Below, piece by piece: positions 30,961 to 44,507 of a stretch of DNA of 64,000 nucleotides. This DNA is from Amoebidium appalachense (taxonomy: Eukaryota; Ichthyosporea), in the NCBI GenBank assembly GCA_963693365.1, contig CAVNZM010000004.1, positions 13,950,001 through 14,014,000 on the forward strand, read 5' to 3'. The notes under the pieces are model-generated. The model was given only the letters and a program-made list of their open reading frames with translations, ran no database searches and was not told the DNA's origin. Made by a program: the position numbers and the translations under genes. How positions within the stretch are numbered: position 1 is the first letter of the stretch; each line of letters begins with the position of its first letter.

Positions 30961-31046
30961 ATGAAGATCGTCTTTAATTATGGCACGAATGGCTGCTGTA
31001 TGCTGTCCGTGTGTGTGCAAGGCCCGAGGATGGTGGTGGTGGTGGT

Positions 31047-31116
<70 letters not shown>
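31047..31116. repeat. Poly(G) run of 70 bases
   Basis: Seventy consecutive G residues preceded by a GGT repeat, the longest of dozens of G or C runs in the window. Such a run can form G-quadruplex or triplex structures and is also a place where the assembly length is unreliable. Confidence 0.9.
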
Positions 31117-31118
<2 letters not shown>

Positions 31119-31193
31119 TCAGCACATAGACTCGGCTTTGCACGCTCCTATACAAGTGCATGCGCAATAAATCGCACACACCCACACAAATTC

Positions 31194-31663
31194 GTGCCCA
31201 TGCGCACTCAGCCGCACAACATGACAAACAGAGACTGTGGCACACACACACACAACCACACCCATTGCACACAGTAACACTTGTGAGTGTGTGCGCACAC
31301 ATCACTGAGCTCGCACACGTACGTGTAATCAACTCAGCCTGTTACCGCACCGTACGCAGGCTCACCGTGAGACACAGCACATACACACAGTGCTTCTGGC
31401 CCAACCTGGCAAAGGCATCCACCCACACGTGCACACAAACAGAATGGATGCCTTTGTCTAGTTAGGCCAGCTGCAGTAGCACGGTGTGCATGTGCTGTTC
31501 GGCGTGCCTGTGTAAGGTGCGATAACAGGGTGAGTTGAATGCACGTACGTGTGCATGCTCAGTGATGTGTGCGCAAGCACCCACAAGTGTCACTGTGTGC
31601 AGTGGGTGTGTGCTTGTGTGTGTGCCACAGTCCTGTTGTGCAGCTGGGTGCGTATGTGGGCAC
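31194..31663. repeat. Long imperfect foldback, about 220-bp arms
   Basis: Left arm 31194-31421 and right arm 31445-31663, with a 23-base loop. The arms share long matching blocks such as GGACTGTGGCACACAC-type and GCGCACACATCACTGAGC. By eye roughly four fifths of positions agree after small gaps. The arms are complex sequence mixed with CA-rich parts, so this is not simple-repeat complementarity. Confidence 0.75.
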
Positions 31664-31736
31664 ACGCACACCACTTTGAAGAACTCAAAGTTTCCTCGAG
31701 GTGGACACTCACACCCTGTTACACTACTGGCAGCCC

Positions 31737-31773
<37 letters not shown>

Positions 31774-32141
31774 CCCCCCCCCCCCCCGCCCTCCCCCTCC
31801 CGCCTCCCCCCCCCCCCCCCCCCAGGCTCCCTCTCCCTCCTAATTCCTGACACCTCCAGCCTAGGACCGCCGTACGTCGATATTTGAAGCGCCCTGGACG
31901 CGGACACACTGAGTATATGTCCAAAGCTGTGTACATGCGGATACATATAGTATCTGTAGTATTACATGCAAATGCATGTTTCCCTCTCACTCCTCAACCC
32001 CTTCCCCCCTTTCCCGCCCTGTACTCTCATGCTCCTCGAACCCCCTCTTCTTCCAACTTTTAATTAAGCGTGCACGCGCGAATTCATGCTTGCATTCCCT
32101 AATAACACTCCGGCGAACACACACACACACATAGTGTCACA

Positions 32142-32228
<87 letters not shown>

Positions 32229-32353
32229 ACACACATACACACACACACACACATGTCACAGTACACGCATGTGCGTGGAAGCGTCAGGCAGACGCATACG
32301 GGCACTAAACACAATTGTGGTAAGACATCTAATTGAGGCACACAAACACCCGT

Positions 32354-32450
<97 letters not shown>
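32354..32450. repeat. (CA)n(CG)n(TG)n palindromic microsatellite
   Basis: CA repeat 32354-32406, CG repeat 32407-32422, TG repeat 32423-32450. The block is self-complementary about the CG core and made wholly of alternating purine-pyrimidine steps, the classic Z-DNA and cruciform substrate. A further CA tract lies at 32560-32692. Confidence 0.93.
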
Positions 32451-32589
32451 GCACACAAACACATACAAACACACACAAACATACACACTCACTCACTCAC
32501 CTACACTTAGCCATATAAGGAAATTCAAAAAAATCGTTTTTACGAACGGGGGCCCTACGGGACACACACACACACACGCACACACACAC

Positions 32590-32695
<106 letters not shown>

Positions 32696-32787
32696 ACGCA
32701 CGTACACACGCACGTACACACGTATACATACACGTACACACGCAAGCACACACACATGAACGTTTGCATCATGATTCTGAAAACTTC

Positions 32788-32829
32788 TCTCGCTCTCTCT
32801 CTCTCTCTCTCCCTCCCTCCCTCCCCCCT

Positions 32830-32918
<89 letters not shown>

Positions 32919-32921
32919 CCC

Positions 32922-32958
<37 letters not shown>
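32788..32958. repeat. (CT)n microsatellite
   Basis: Polypyrimidine tract of CT units with a few C runs, flanked by CA repeats upstream and TG repeats downstream. Frames here read Ser-Leu or Arg-Glu only. Confidence 0.95.
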
Positions 32959-32975
<17 letters not shown>

Positions 32976-33038
32976 GGTGTGTGTGTGGGTGTGTGCTTTG
33001 CACGCGCGCGCGCGCGTGTGTGGTGTCTGTGTCTGTGT

Positions 33039-33081
<43 letters not shown>

Positions 33082-33156
33082 GGTCGGGTTGGCAGGGGGA
33101 GAGGCCTAGGGGGGGGGGGGGGGGGGGGGGATGGCCTGCAAGAGTGAATGATTTCG

Positions 33157-33194
<38 letters not shown>

Positions 33195-35689
33195 CCTCGG
33201 AGTCGCTGTTCCCCCCCGTCCGACGCTCTTCCTCCCTCCTCAGGCCTCCCTCCTCCCCTGCGGCCCTGACGGGTCCCCCTCAGAGTCCCAATCAAGAATC
33301 CCATGGCCCCGCTTTATTTCGTTATTTGATATTGCTACATACCATAAATACGAATTGGACCCGTGATCCATGCATGTATACGTATGCAGACCTGATATCT
33401 GCATGGACATTAACACACATAGGGACACGTGTACACGTGTGTACTACACGGCAAATCAAGCTCCTTTCCACGCTTGCTCGTCCATGCATGATTTCTGCTT
33501 TGGGCCGTTGGGCAGAAGGTTGCCGTGGCATACTGGTATACCATCTTACCACGCTGAAGCTTATCTCATGTTAACACATGTATAGAATCGTTAATTATTG
33601 ACCCGGTGTCTTCTTGAAAACGTCTAACAGAGGCCTGGCCAGTGCAACGTATGTACTGTAATTGTATGTACGCAGTGGCCTTGCACGGTCATCTATACCC
33701 AAGCACCAATCCCCAGGGGTATCTCCTTTAAGGAAAACAATAGCCTTCTCTCTCTCCACAAGTGCTGTGTGCCTATGCACATGTGGGTTGCCATGGTTGG
33801 TGATCGCGAGAGTTGCACGTGGTTGGTTTTTGATAGTTGCGAGCGGCCCGCCAACCACAAATAAAATATCAAGATCAAAACGGGTATCCAATCAAATTGC
33901 TTTTGATGGCTCAGATGACAGCATATGAAACTGCTCAAAAGGGCCCTAGAAAGTGTACCGATTGGTCGCAGGCACATAGAAAAGGGTAAGATGGCGACAG
34001 GTTCCGTATCACTATCAAGAAAGTCAGCTACTATTTTCTGTGTAAAAAGATGGAGAAAGACATTTTTGGTAAAGTTTAAGAGGTTTTATAGCTATTTTGG
34101 GATACCGAAAATTTATTGCAAGGGCTTTATCAGCCAACTTTGCACCCGAACTGCCACCAAAATTGTTGATGGAATTAGACTTCTGGTTGATGAATTTACA
34201 TCCCTCAACCCTGTTTCCTATTGGTCTTTTTGGGGCGGTCATTTGGCACAGATGGATAACCTGCCGATTGGCTGAAGGCTTGCACCAATCGCTGGCGTCA
34301 CCATAAACCATAATTTACCATAATAGGCTAGCTATGCGAGCCAGCCAATCATAAATTGGTCTATGAGAAAAACGAACCATATCAGCCACTTTGCGGTGCC
34401 GGCGTCTTCGTTACTCTGAGAAAATCCTCAATGCAAGCAGATAAGCTGGAATTCACACCCAAGCAACAGTCTTATATGTCATCAAACCTTCTAGAAAGGT
34501 TTTCCTATGTTAGCTACAGGTATACAACAAGTTTTGGATTGAAGTGGACTAGTCCATTTAATCAATTCAATTGGAGGGCCACGTGGATCCATGTGGCTGA
34601 CTTTGTATTTAGTAGTCCCAGGACGCCCGTAACTTCGATGTGCGGGGGGTCGTGAGGATTGGCCCAGACAGTTGCACACCGCATTCCTGGGCCCGGGAAT
34701 CCTAAATGCCGTGCCTCTGAGTGGCATCACTGGCATGTGGCGTGTGGGTCCACGATAAACTGTTAATCACAAAAAGATAAAACGAAGTCAAGTTCCCATG
34801 TTCCCGGTGGTTTGCGATAAAGGAACACCAAGCTTTTTTCTGTGTCACACCCACGCGTAATATGTTATGTCATGGCCTGGTGCGCAGAACACAGCATATC
34901 GAAACCGTTCGATGGTTGTCAATATCATTAGGTGGAATATATATGCACGGTGTTATGGTTGTTTCTGATCTGAGTACACGAACAATTGCATGGCCACATA
35001 TCTGCATTGCTGAAGTGACTGGGGCCTCAGGCACGCACAGATGAATGACATGCCTGGCGGCTCACCAGCCACCTGCAGGCATCATGCATGGCCGACACGA
35101 AGACGCCGCGAGATAGCTATCGAGACAGCTTGAGGTGCCACGTAGACCAGAGTGGGCCAAGCTGGTGCCGGCCGCACAAGCCCGGCCGGGTTGCACCGAC
35201 GGCGGCCGGGTCCAGCCAACCGCTATTCACGTGGGAGCTATGATGCCTGGGCTGGGCATGTAGCTACGTAGCCCGTTGTCCGTTGGTGAGCCGTGCTGGG
35301 CTGCCCGAACGGTTGCCAACTTGCACACCGTGAAGCAAAGGCTGCACCCAGCACCAGGCTGCAGCTGGTGGCAGCAAGCCATAGGCTGGTGAATGTCGGA
35401 GACTTCGTTTTAAGTGTCGACGGTACCTTAGGCCTCAGGATGGTGGACGACGCACCGTAATTTCTATGTGCGACGTTTTGTTGTCTAGCTGCGGCCCTGC
35501 ATGGCAGCCACGCCACAGGCAGAGAGACCAACGTTAACCGGGATGGTCACCGGGCCGGGCCAGCTCCTAATTAGCTAGGCCTGAGCTGTGCCTACTGGCC
35601 TACTAGTTCTTATGTTTTTTGATACGTAAGAGTAGGGGGGAGGCAGGGGGAGAGTGAGGCCTAGGGCCCAGGCCCCGAGCGAGAGAGAG

Positions 35690-36120
35690 GGCGACAGAGA
35701 GAGGGAGCCTCAGCTGGGGGGAGGGGGGGGCGGGGGGGGAACGGGGAGAGGGAGAGAGAGAGAGAGAGAGGGGGAGAGAGAGAGGGGGGAGAGAGAGAGA
35801 GAGAGAGCTAGAGAGAGAGAGAGAGAGAGAGAGCCTCAGCGGGGAGGGAGGGAGGGAGGGGAAGAGAGAGAGCCTCGGGGGGGGGGGGGGGGGGGGGGAG
35901 AGGGAGAGAGAGAGAGAGCCTCAGAGAGAGAGAGAGGGAAAGGGAAAGAGAGAGAGAGCCTCGAAGAGAGAGAGACTGCGCTCGAGAGAGAGGGGAGGGA
36001 GAGAGAGAGGGAGGGAGGGAGAGAGGGAGAGAGAGAGAGAGTTTGTGTGTGTCACTCAGCTAGAGAGAGTCGAGAGAGAGTGAGAGAGGGAGAGAAGAAG
36101 AGGGGGAAGGGGGGGGGGGG
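35690..36120. repeat. GA-rich polypurine tract
   Basis: About 430 bases almost purely A and G (GAGAGA, GGGA, G runs) on the plus strand, interrupted by short repeated AGAGCCTC pieces. A mirror-repeat polypurine tract of this kind can form intramolecular triplex DNA. Confidence 0.9.
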
Positions 36121-36947
36121 GGGGGGGAAGGGGGGGGCAGCTTGTGCTTTGCACTTCTAAACAGGCTAGCCTAAGGGAGCCTCTGTAATTTTAATCAACG
36201 GTGAAGCTGTGGCATGGCCGCAGGTTAACACTTGTGGCTAGTCGTAATCTACATTATGACTCGATCATATACCCACAACCAGTCCCCCCTCAACTACAGC
36301 GGTGGCCACCAAACCACCATGCACCTATATACAACCACTATCAGACTGACTCCAGGCTGATATCTACTAGTAGAGAGGAAAAAATGTGCAATAGTTACCA
36401 GTCTCTGCCCATAACTATCAACTGTTACGCCAATGCTTGACGCATATGCATGCACCATCAACCTGTCTGAGGCAAACTCCGACATGTGAGACTTGAAGAT
36501 ACGGCCTATTAATGTTATGATCAATTCATTGTCTTCTTGTGTGTTTGCATGGTGTCACGTGCCTGTGTGTAATATGCTGGGCCGTGCGGGGCCATCCACA
36601 TCCTATTCGTGCATTTTCAGAAGTAAACCTAGTCCCCACTATTAGACTGCTGCCGTGCTTTGTGACGTAGATGGCCGGCTGCCGTGCCGGCTGCCTTGCC
36701 GACTAGAAGGTGCCGAATCTGCCAACACATATTACATTAACGGCCATACCCTCCTTTGCGCAGCCCCCCTTCCCCCCCTCCCCCCCCACCCCCCCAGGGA
36801 ATCTGTCCTGCCAACACAGTGTCATATAAACCAAGCTGAATGCCTACCGTTTTCTATCCAACAAGACATTGACCATTCGGAAGCTTTCAGCCCTTCCCCC
36901 TCCTCCCCCTCCCCCCCCCCCCCCCCCCCTCCTCCCCCACATCCCAC

Positions 36948-37828
36948 CCGTGTGCCGAGTTGAGCCTCCCCACCTTGCCTTGGCGGTGACCTTGGGCCTG
37001 GTTGTGGGGTTGGTGGGCTGGGTGGTAGATCGCAGGCCACAGGGTCTGCGGAGCCCACAATCAGTCCATGTTGCTAAGTCACACACACAGCCTCCCTCCA
37101 CCCCCTCGGACACACACACACAGACACACACCGAAACCACATACATACATACACACACCCACACACACACCCACACATACACACACCCACACAGTCACAG
37201 ACACACATCCACGAACCAACCGAAAACGAGGGGGGAAGAGGGGAAGGGAGGGAGGGAGAGGGAGAGGGAGAGGGAGGGGGAGGGAGTGAGAGAGAGAGAG
37301 AGAGAGAGAGAAAGGAGAGAGAGAGAGAGAGAGAGGGAGAGAGAGGGAGACAGGAAGGGAGGCCGGGAGAGGGGGGGAATGGAGGAAGCGGGAGGGGCGG
37401 AGGGGGGGGGGGGGGGGGAGGGAGAGGAGAAGGGGGGGAGGGGAGGATGGCCCAGAAGGGTGTGTGTGTGTGGGGGGGGGGGGGGGGGGGGGAGGGGGGG
37501 GGGGGGGGATAAAGGGGAGGACGGAGGTATGGGGGGGGTCCTAGGAATGGGGGAGGGACCGGGGCTGGGGAGACAGGTCCCAAGGGAGAAGGGGGAGGGG
37601 AGAGAGGAGAGAGAGGGAGTGGGAGGGAGGAAGGCCGGGGGGGGGGGGGGGGGGGGGGGAAGGGGGGGGAGGGGGAGAGAGAGAGAGAGAGAGAGGGAGG
37701 GAGGGAGGGAGGGAGGGAGGGGGGGGGGGGGAGAGGGAGGGAGGGAGGGAGGGAGGGACGGAGGGGGGAGGGAGGGAGGGAGAAGGGGGGGGGGGGAGAG
37801 GGAGGGAGGGAGGGAGGGAGGAAGGGAG

Positions 37829-37864
<36 letters not shown>

Positions 37865-38065
37865 GGGAGGGAGGGAGGGAGGGAGGGAGGGAGGGAGGGA
37901 GGGAGGGAGGGAGGGAGAGATAGAGAGAGAGAGAGCATGCAAATGAGCAAGACTGGCACACACCTTCAACAGAAGGCCCTAACTATCCGATGGCCACTAT
38001 CCATCAAGACATCGTCAGACGGTCTACCCCCTCCCAACCCTACCCTTCCCTTCTTCATTCTTTAT

Positions 38066-38102
<37 letters not shown>

Positions 38103-38624
38103 CCAAAACCTCACCATCAAACGATACCCTCTCATCCACTTGCCCATTCACCCACACCCACACACCAAAAAAAAGGAAAAGAAAGTGAAGGGGGCAGAGA
38201 GAGAGAGAGAGAGAAAAGAAAAGAAACAGGAAACAACCCCCTCCCCCTCCCCCTCCCCCCCCCACCACCACCACCACCACACCCACACAAAGAACAAGGA
38301 AGGACCAAGCAGACACTCTCTCCAACCATAACCCACCCTGTGTGTGTGCCTCTGTTAAATCAGCCTCCTCCCCCTGGCCATCCACCACCACACTAGCCTG
38401 GCCCACCAGATCCTCCCCTGTGATGCGGTCTGCAAGCACATCCACATCGCTGGACCCCATCTCTTCGGCAGAGTATTTGCGCCCTGCCGAGAGATACATC
38501 GAGTCGTTCGCTTGGGCTGCTAGGTCTGGCGCTGAGTGTGTGTGTGGCCCGGTGGAACGGGTGCTGGCCACGTGTAGCATGGGCTGTGTGTGTGTGTGTG
38601 TGTGTGTGTGTTGTGTGTGCGCGC

Positions 38625-38701
<77 letters not shown>

Positions 38702-39473
38702 GCTTGTGCGTTTTGTGTGTGTGTGTGGGTGTGTGGGTGGAGCTCGAGGCAAACAAGTCAGCTCTGCAGTCAGGCTACGAGCACCCAAACATCAGGGGCA
38801 CTGCTCTGTCTCTAGTATGGGGCGGTAAAAACACGTACTTCCAGCCCAGACGTCGCTGTCACCTGATTGGTTGGCATCAGACTCGTACAATAGATGCACA
38901 TGATTTTGCGGGACATTTCGCCACCCGCGTGCGGCAGCCACACTCGCATGCACTTGAGGCACTGACAGTGCATGATTTCATCTTCACTGCGCATTATGTA
39001 AATGATGTGTGTGTGTGGCAATGAACTTCAGCAACTACCCTTACAGCTATCGCAAGTCACAAAAAGAAACTTATCAAGTGCCTTTAGCCATTGTCGGGTC
39101 GGGACACCAAGAATGACCATGTCGCCCATTAGCGTTGCGCTGTATTTTGCCACCAAAAATGTGATATTTCTCTTGCTACCGGCTTTGCTATCATGCCGTG
39201 TGCAGGCACACATGCATGCATGTGCAGCAGGAGCACACAGGCACCTTGGCAAGTGGGGTGGTCTTTGGAGCTGTGGCCAGCATGTGGCTGGGAGGGGACT
39301 GGGGGGCCGACACGGTCTCTCGGAACGGGGTTGCTGCCTGGCCAGGTGCCGGCCGTCGGTTTGTGGCCGTGTTGGGCGTGTGGCCGGGTGTGGGGGTGCC
39401 CCGCTGGCTGCTGATGTCTTGGCTCAGATCGCTGATCCCCCCAAGCGCTTTGACGTAGCGCTTCCTGCGTGCG

Positions 39474-39537
<64 letters not shown>

Positions 39538-40494
39538 CGCGTGCGTGTGTGTGTGTGTGTGTGTGTGTTGCTGGGCCAGGAGAATGGGCACGTGTGCACG
39601 GTGTGTGTGGGGGGGAAGGAGGGGCGGATGATGAGGTCAAATATGATTAAGGTCAACGTGCAGGTTTTGGGAGCTCTGATTGTTACCTATCTTTGATGTC
39701 CGTCCCTCAGACATCCCCCTCCTCCCCCCACACCCCCTCCCCCCCAACACACACCCACCAAAGTCAAACCCCACACCTCTTGGCCCCTCTTGCCTTGTTC
39801 TCCAGACCCATCTACAAACTCACAAGAATCTGTGCAACCCCCATCCCCACAACGTACTTTGCCAGTGTAGCGGCCTCCATAGCAGCGCCCAGGCGTGCAT
39901 GAGCAGCGGCTATGTCCCTCTCGACCTGGGCCTTGACATCGTAGTACTGCTGGGCTCGCTCCAGCCGGCTGCTGAACAGCGCCTCGTACCTACAAACGGC
40001 CCTTAGCACACGCACAGTGCACACAGTGGGCCCACAAGGCAACCCGGGCATATACCAGCATGCTGGAAGGTGGTAAGTGCGTAGATGCATGTTCAAAGCC
40101 AGCCGGGAAAGGTGCAGGGACTGTGGTGCCATGGGGGAAATGGGTGGGTGGGCGGGCGGGGAGGGGGGGGGGGGGGGGGGGGGGGGGAGGGGGGAAGGAT
40201 GGAAGCAAAGTACGCACTGGAACTTATCCTTTTCGGCCTGGCAGCGTGCCTGGTGCTGCATGACCCGCTTGGTCACGGCCTGGTAGCGCTTGCCCACGGC
40301 CTCCAGCGCAGCCTTGCACTGGTTGACCTGCAGCACCCAGCCTCAGACCCTAGGGTCCCCACCGCATCCCTCCCATAACAGGCACTTATGCCCCCCCACC
40401 AACCACAGGTCAATTGTCAGCCACGTTGCTGACTATTGCATCCATGAAACATTTTGCAACATATATCTCCCCCCCCCCCCCCCCCCCCCCCCCA

Positions 40495-40545
<51 letters not shown>

Positions 40546-41872
40546 GTACATCAAGAAAACAAGAACACACCCTGAATGTGGCCTGGTTGAGGGTGTCCTG
40601 AGTCCTGTTGCTGAGGGCTATGAGCCTTCCACTAGCCTCTTCATCTGCCCCGTCTGTCGGCGTGGCTGCCCGCAGCTCAGCAACAAGTCGCTCCTCTAGC
40701 TCCTCCTCTTCTCTCCGTGCCTGAGCGGTGGAAAAATTGGCCACATAGAAAATACTACACAGCCCGGAGGGTATGCAAAGCGCCACAGAGTACCCAGCAC
40801 ACATTCATGATGGGCAACACATTGCCGACTTTGCAATGCACACACAAAGAGATGTGTGCGCGCGTGCGTGTATGCGTGTGGCCCTGTGTGGGCGTCCGCA
40901 TGTTATTACATTTGTGATTGTGTGTGTGAAAGAAGGCATAGGGGTGTGCCTGTGCGCGTGTCCCTGTGTGCCCGTGGGGTGTGTGTGGCTGTGTGCATTG
41001 CCTGTGTGCATGCGCATGTGCATGTGCCTATGTGTTCGTGTGTGTGTGCCTGTGTGCATGTGCACGAGGCTGTGTGCCCACCCACCATGTCCAGGGCCTC
41101 TGCTGCCTGCTCGTACTGCAGCGCCACCATCTGTGCCTCCTCCTGGCCCTTTCTGCACCCCTCCCCCTCATGTGAGCACCCACCCTGCCACCCTGCACCA
41201 TCCACTCATGCACCTAAAAGGGGTGGGCTCCCGATTCTCCCCAGGTATTGTGACTGCATTGGGCCTGCAGCCTTTATGCCGGCTCATAGTACCGCACAGG
41301 GGGGGATATGTCATGGTGCTGCCGAGCAGACAGATGTATGTGGGTGCCTGCAGGCCATCATGTTGTCTGCCAAACGCTCTATCCTCCATGCCGCCAGCCA
41401 AGGCTACGTGTGTGTCTGGCAGTGCACGGTGTGGGGCAGGGCAGGGCACATACACCATTGCCTGGTGGGCCACAAAATAGGCCTCGGTCTTCTCCACGGC
41501 TGACCGCACCCCCGACCTCTTCAACGTCTCGTGCAGCAATTTATCCCCTGTGTGATGAAAAGTCAAAAAGATGCCAGAACACATGATCCGGCTTTCCATG
41601 TTTAAGTCTCCCTCCCTACCAACTTCCCCCCTTCCCTCGCCCCCCTCCCCCTCCCCCCCCCCGACGACTGTCCGTTAAAAGAAAACAACTCTCGTCAAGC
41701 CCAGCACCAGAAGCAGACAAGCAAGGCCAGACAGATCTTTTGTACCGTTGATGACGGCCTGCTTGTAGGCCCTCTTCGCCGCTGTCAGTGCATTCTCCGT
41801 GTAGTTGACCGTGTCCATGGCAGTCGTCATCTCCTCAAGCACTCCCTGTCCGGCCGTCTCGTTAGCCAACAT

Positions 41873-41920
<48 letters not shown>

Positions 41921-42591
41921 CCGCGCGCGCCCCTCCCTCCCTCCCTCTGCCCCTCTTCCTCCCCACCCCCACCATCACCACCACACCACATACAGGCGCC
42001 ACTACTGCCAGCGCGCACACACCCTCCAATAGCCTCCTCACACACCATATGTAGCCGCCCTTTCCGTTCACTCTGCACCACAGATTCGCACGTTTATTCT
42101 TCTAATACCTCACTTGAGGCATTTCGTTTCGTGATACAGCAAGAACATAGCCAGACACAAACACAAGCACTCACCCATAAGAAGGCAAAACTCATTTCAA
42201 AAGACATGCAAGCACAACGAGAGCATACACAAACGGACACACTCCACACCCAGACACAGACAAATCCCCCCCTCCCCCCTCCCCCCTGCCCCCCCCCCCC
42301 CCCCCTCCCCCCCCCCCCCCCCCCCCCCAACAGCAAGCAACATAGTCAGACACAAACACAAGCACTCACCCAGAAGAAGGCAAAACTCATTTCAAAAGAC
42401 ATGCAAGCACAACGAGAGCATACACAAACGGACACACTCCACACCCAGACACAGACAAATCCCCCCTCCCCTCCCCCCTGCCCCCCCCCCCCCCCCCCCC
42501 CCTCCTCCTTTCCCCCCAAAACACACACACACACACATACACACACCTTCCACTGTCAACACCAACGCACACACGCACGCGCATACACACA

Positions 42592-42681
<90 letters not shown>

Positions 42682-43034
42682 GAAACAAAAGATCTGTGCT
42701 TGCAAACACACACATACTATAGATTCTTGCACAATACCTCGACACGGGGATCCACTGGTTCGTTCGCATGCTCATCCTCCGACTCATTGTCCGAGTGGAC
42801 TTCGTCCCGAATAGTGCTGTGGTTTGGGTGCACACAAACATCGTGTATGTTAGGTGTGTGGGTGTGTTGTGTTGTGTACTCCTTGAGCGTGTGGGTGCAT
42901 GTGTGCACCCAAGTGTGCTGCACGTCGGGTGTGCACGTGTGTGTCTGACTTTTGTTCTATCTGCAGGTGGGTGTGCATGCACAGGTGGCGCTGTGTGCAA
43001 CTCAGTTGGTGTGTGTGTGCCAGTGAGTGTGTGT

Positions 43035-43130
<96 letters not shown>

Positions 43131-43510
43131 TGTGTGTGTTTGTTTGCCGTGTGCGCGTGCACCTGGGTTCGTTTCACTGTGATGAAAACGTAATAAGCTT
43201 TCACACACATCTTCAACTATAGATCCAAACTCACACATCTAGCAAACCATCACACACAGGCTAATTCACTCCGCCCAAGGGAAACTAAGGATACCAGCAT
43301 ATATCATTACACTCACAGCTTCCTATTTGTATGGTTTATATGAGTGTCTCACAACACCTTTATGCAGGAGGGGGGCAGCACACACCCATGGTCAGCCTCA
43401 GCATCTGTGTCCGTTACAGACACTATTGGCGGTAGATCTGGTGGGGAAAAAGGTGTGGCCGAGGTCCCAAGAGTGGGGGAGACTCCTTCGCTAGTCACGT
43501 CCTCAGACAT
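36948..43510 (-). CDS. SH3BP5: SH3BP5-family coiled-coil protein (Rab11 exchange factor family)
   Basis: Seen: eleven minus-strand exons join in frame to 474 codons: 43510-43386, 42816-42738, 41845-41746, 41547-41454, 41152-41086, 40720-40571, 40327-40218, 39989-39858, 39464-39245, 38583-38337, 37045-36948. A possible last exon 36718-36629 (30 codons, TAG) keeps phase. An acidic N-terminus leads into [14 protein letters not shown], matching the VDPR-start of the SH3BP5 core. Exons 3-8 then give about 220 residues of heptad-like helix, including [16 protein letters not shown] and [14 protein letters not shown]. The tail is Pro/Ser-rich and disordered. Known of the family: SH3BP5/REI-1 proteins activate Rab11 and bind JNK. 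Start: ATG 43510 follows a good 3' splice site; an in-frame ATG at 43627 is an alternative. The 3' end is uncertain. Confidence 0.82.
37228..37935. repeat. GGGA/GA polypurine tract
   Basis: About 700 bases of nearly pure purine on the plus strand, ending in a long run of GGGA tetramers (37861-37915). It lies in the intron between the last two mapped SH3BP5-like exons, so the transcript carries it as a polypyrimidine tract. Confidence 0.9.
38588..38698. repeat. (GT)n microsatellite next to a 3' splice site
   Basis: In the SH3BP5-like gene this repeat lies immediately upstream (minus strand) of the exon starting at 38583, so CA repeat again replaces the polypyrimidine tract. A similar GT tract at 39479-39568 abuts the exon starting at 39464. 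Confidence 0.9.
42137..42500. repeat. 195-bp tandem duplication
   Basis: Two copies (from about 42137 and 42332) share a long block from ACATAG..CAGACACAAACAC to ACACAGACAAATCCCCC, with a few substitutions and different C-run lengths at their ends. They lie in the intron between SH3BP5-like exons 2 and 3. (CA)n follows at 42599-42679. Confidence 0.9.
43034..43140. repeat. (TG)n microsatellite
   Basis: First coding intron of the SH3BP5-like gene. A second TG tract lies at 43705-43790, and T(23)-G(17) blocks at 43853-43892, in its presumed 5' region. Confidence 0.92.
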
Positions 43511-43703
43511 GTCCAAGCGGGCTCTGCCAAGCACACAACGTGTTAGCTTGAGGCAGCTCAAAGCAGGAAGGTCTAAGGAGTACACGGTCTGAAGGTTGAG
43601 GTGCATAGCCCGTGGGGCGAAGTACATAGACCAGGACTTTCAAATGTCAAAAATAGAAACATGACGTCCATCTGCATGTGCAGGTGTGTGCAGCGCGTGC
43701 TTG

Positions 43704-43777
<74 letters not shown>

Positions 43778-44507
43778 GCGTGTGTGTGTGCGTGTGTGCG
43801 TGCATGTGTGTGCCACAGTGTGCGTTCACGCATGTGCGTACTTATGTCGGTCTTTTTTTTTTTTTTTTTTTTTTTGGGGGGGGGGGGGGGGGTTGGGATG
43901 TCTGTTAAAGAATGTCGATGTCTTTTTTTTTTTTAGGGAGGGGGGGAGGGGGGGAGGGGGCCGGGGGTAGGAATGTCTCTTTAACAGCAAAACTACTTGG
44001 CTTTAGATGCTCAGGCCCCCCAAGTGAAAACTAACCTGCAAGCTTAAGCTCGCCTGGAGGGTGTCATGCGGAAGCCCATGCCGTTGCCCACTCGCAGACC
44101 TGTCTACTGTATCGTCCTTGTGTGCTAGAGCCAGTTTAACGTTTACAGTTCTGCTAATTTTTGGAGACAAAAATTCACGCCTACCAGTGCCCGAGTAAAC
44201 AGTATCAGCAAGCAATAGCAAGCACTAGTTGATTCTCTCCTACTCAGAAAAACCAATGCACACAGATCTATTCCCCCATTTACCCACTGTTAACACGCAC
44301 CTGGCGCCACCCTTTGAGTGCACACCCTTTATTTACCCGCACATACACACTGCCACACTATGAGAGGTAGAATGTCTACTTCCTTCTGGACTTTTTTCAC
44401 TAAATTTGCTCTGCTGCATGGCCATGGGCCAACTTTCTGTTTTCTCGTCGGCCCCTTTTTTGCGTAAAAGCCATTAGACCAAACTGGAGGGGACGAAGCA
44501 CGACACC

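Noticed and set aside
33925-34275. 116-codon open frame in unique DNA
   Set aside because: No splice sites, domain or codon character; such lengths arise by chance in 64 kb.
37074-38188. 250-440 residue Ser/Leu/Pro and Arg/Glu/Gly frames
   Set aside because: Translations of the polypurine tract inside an SH3BP5-like intron.
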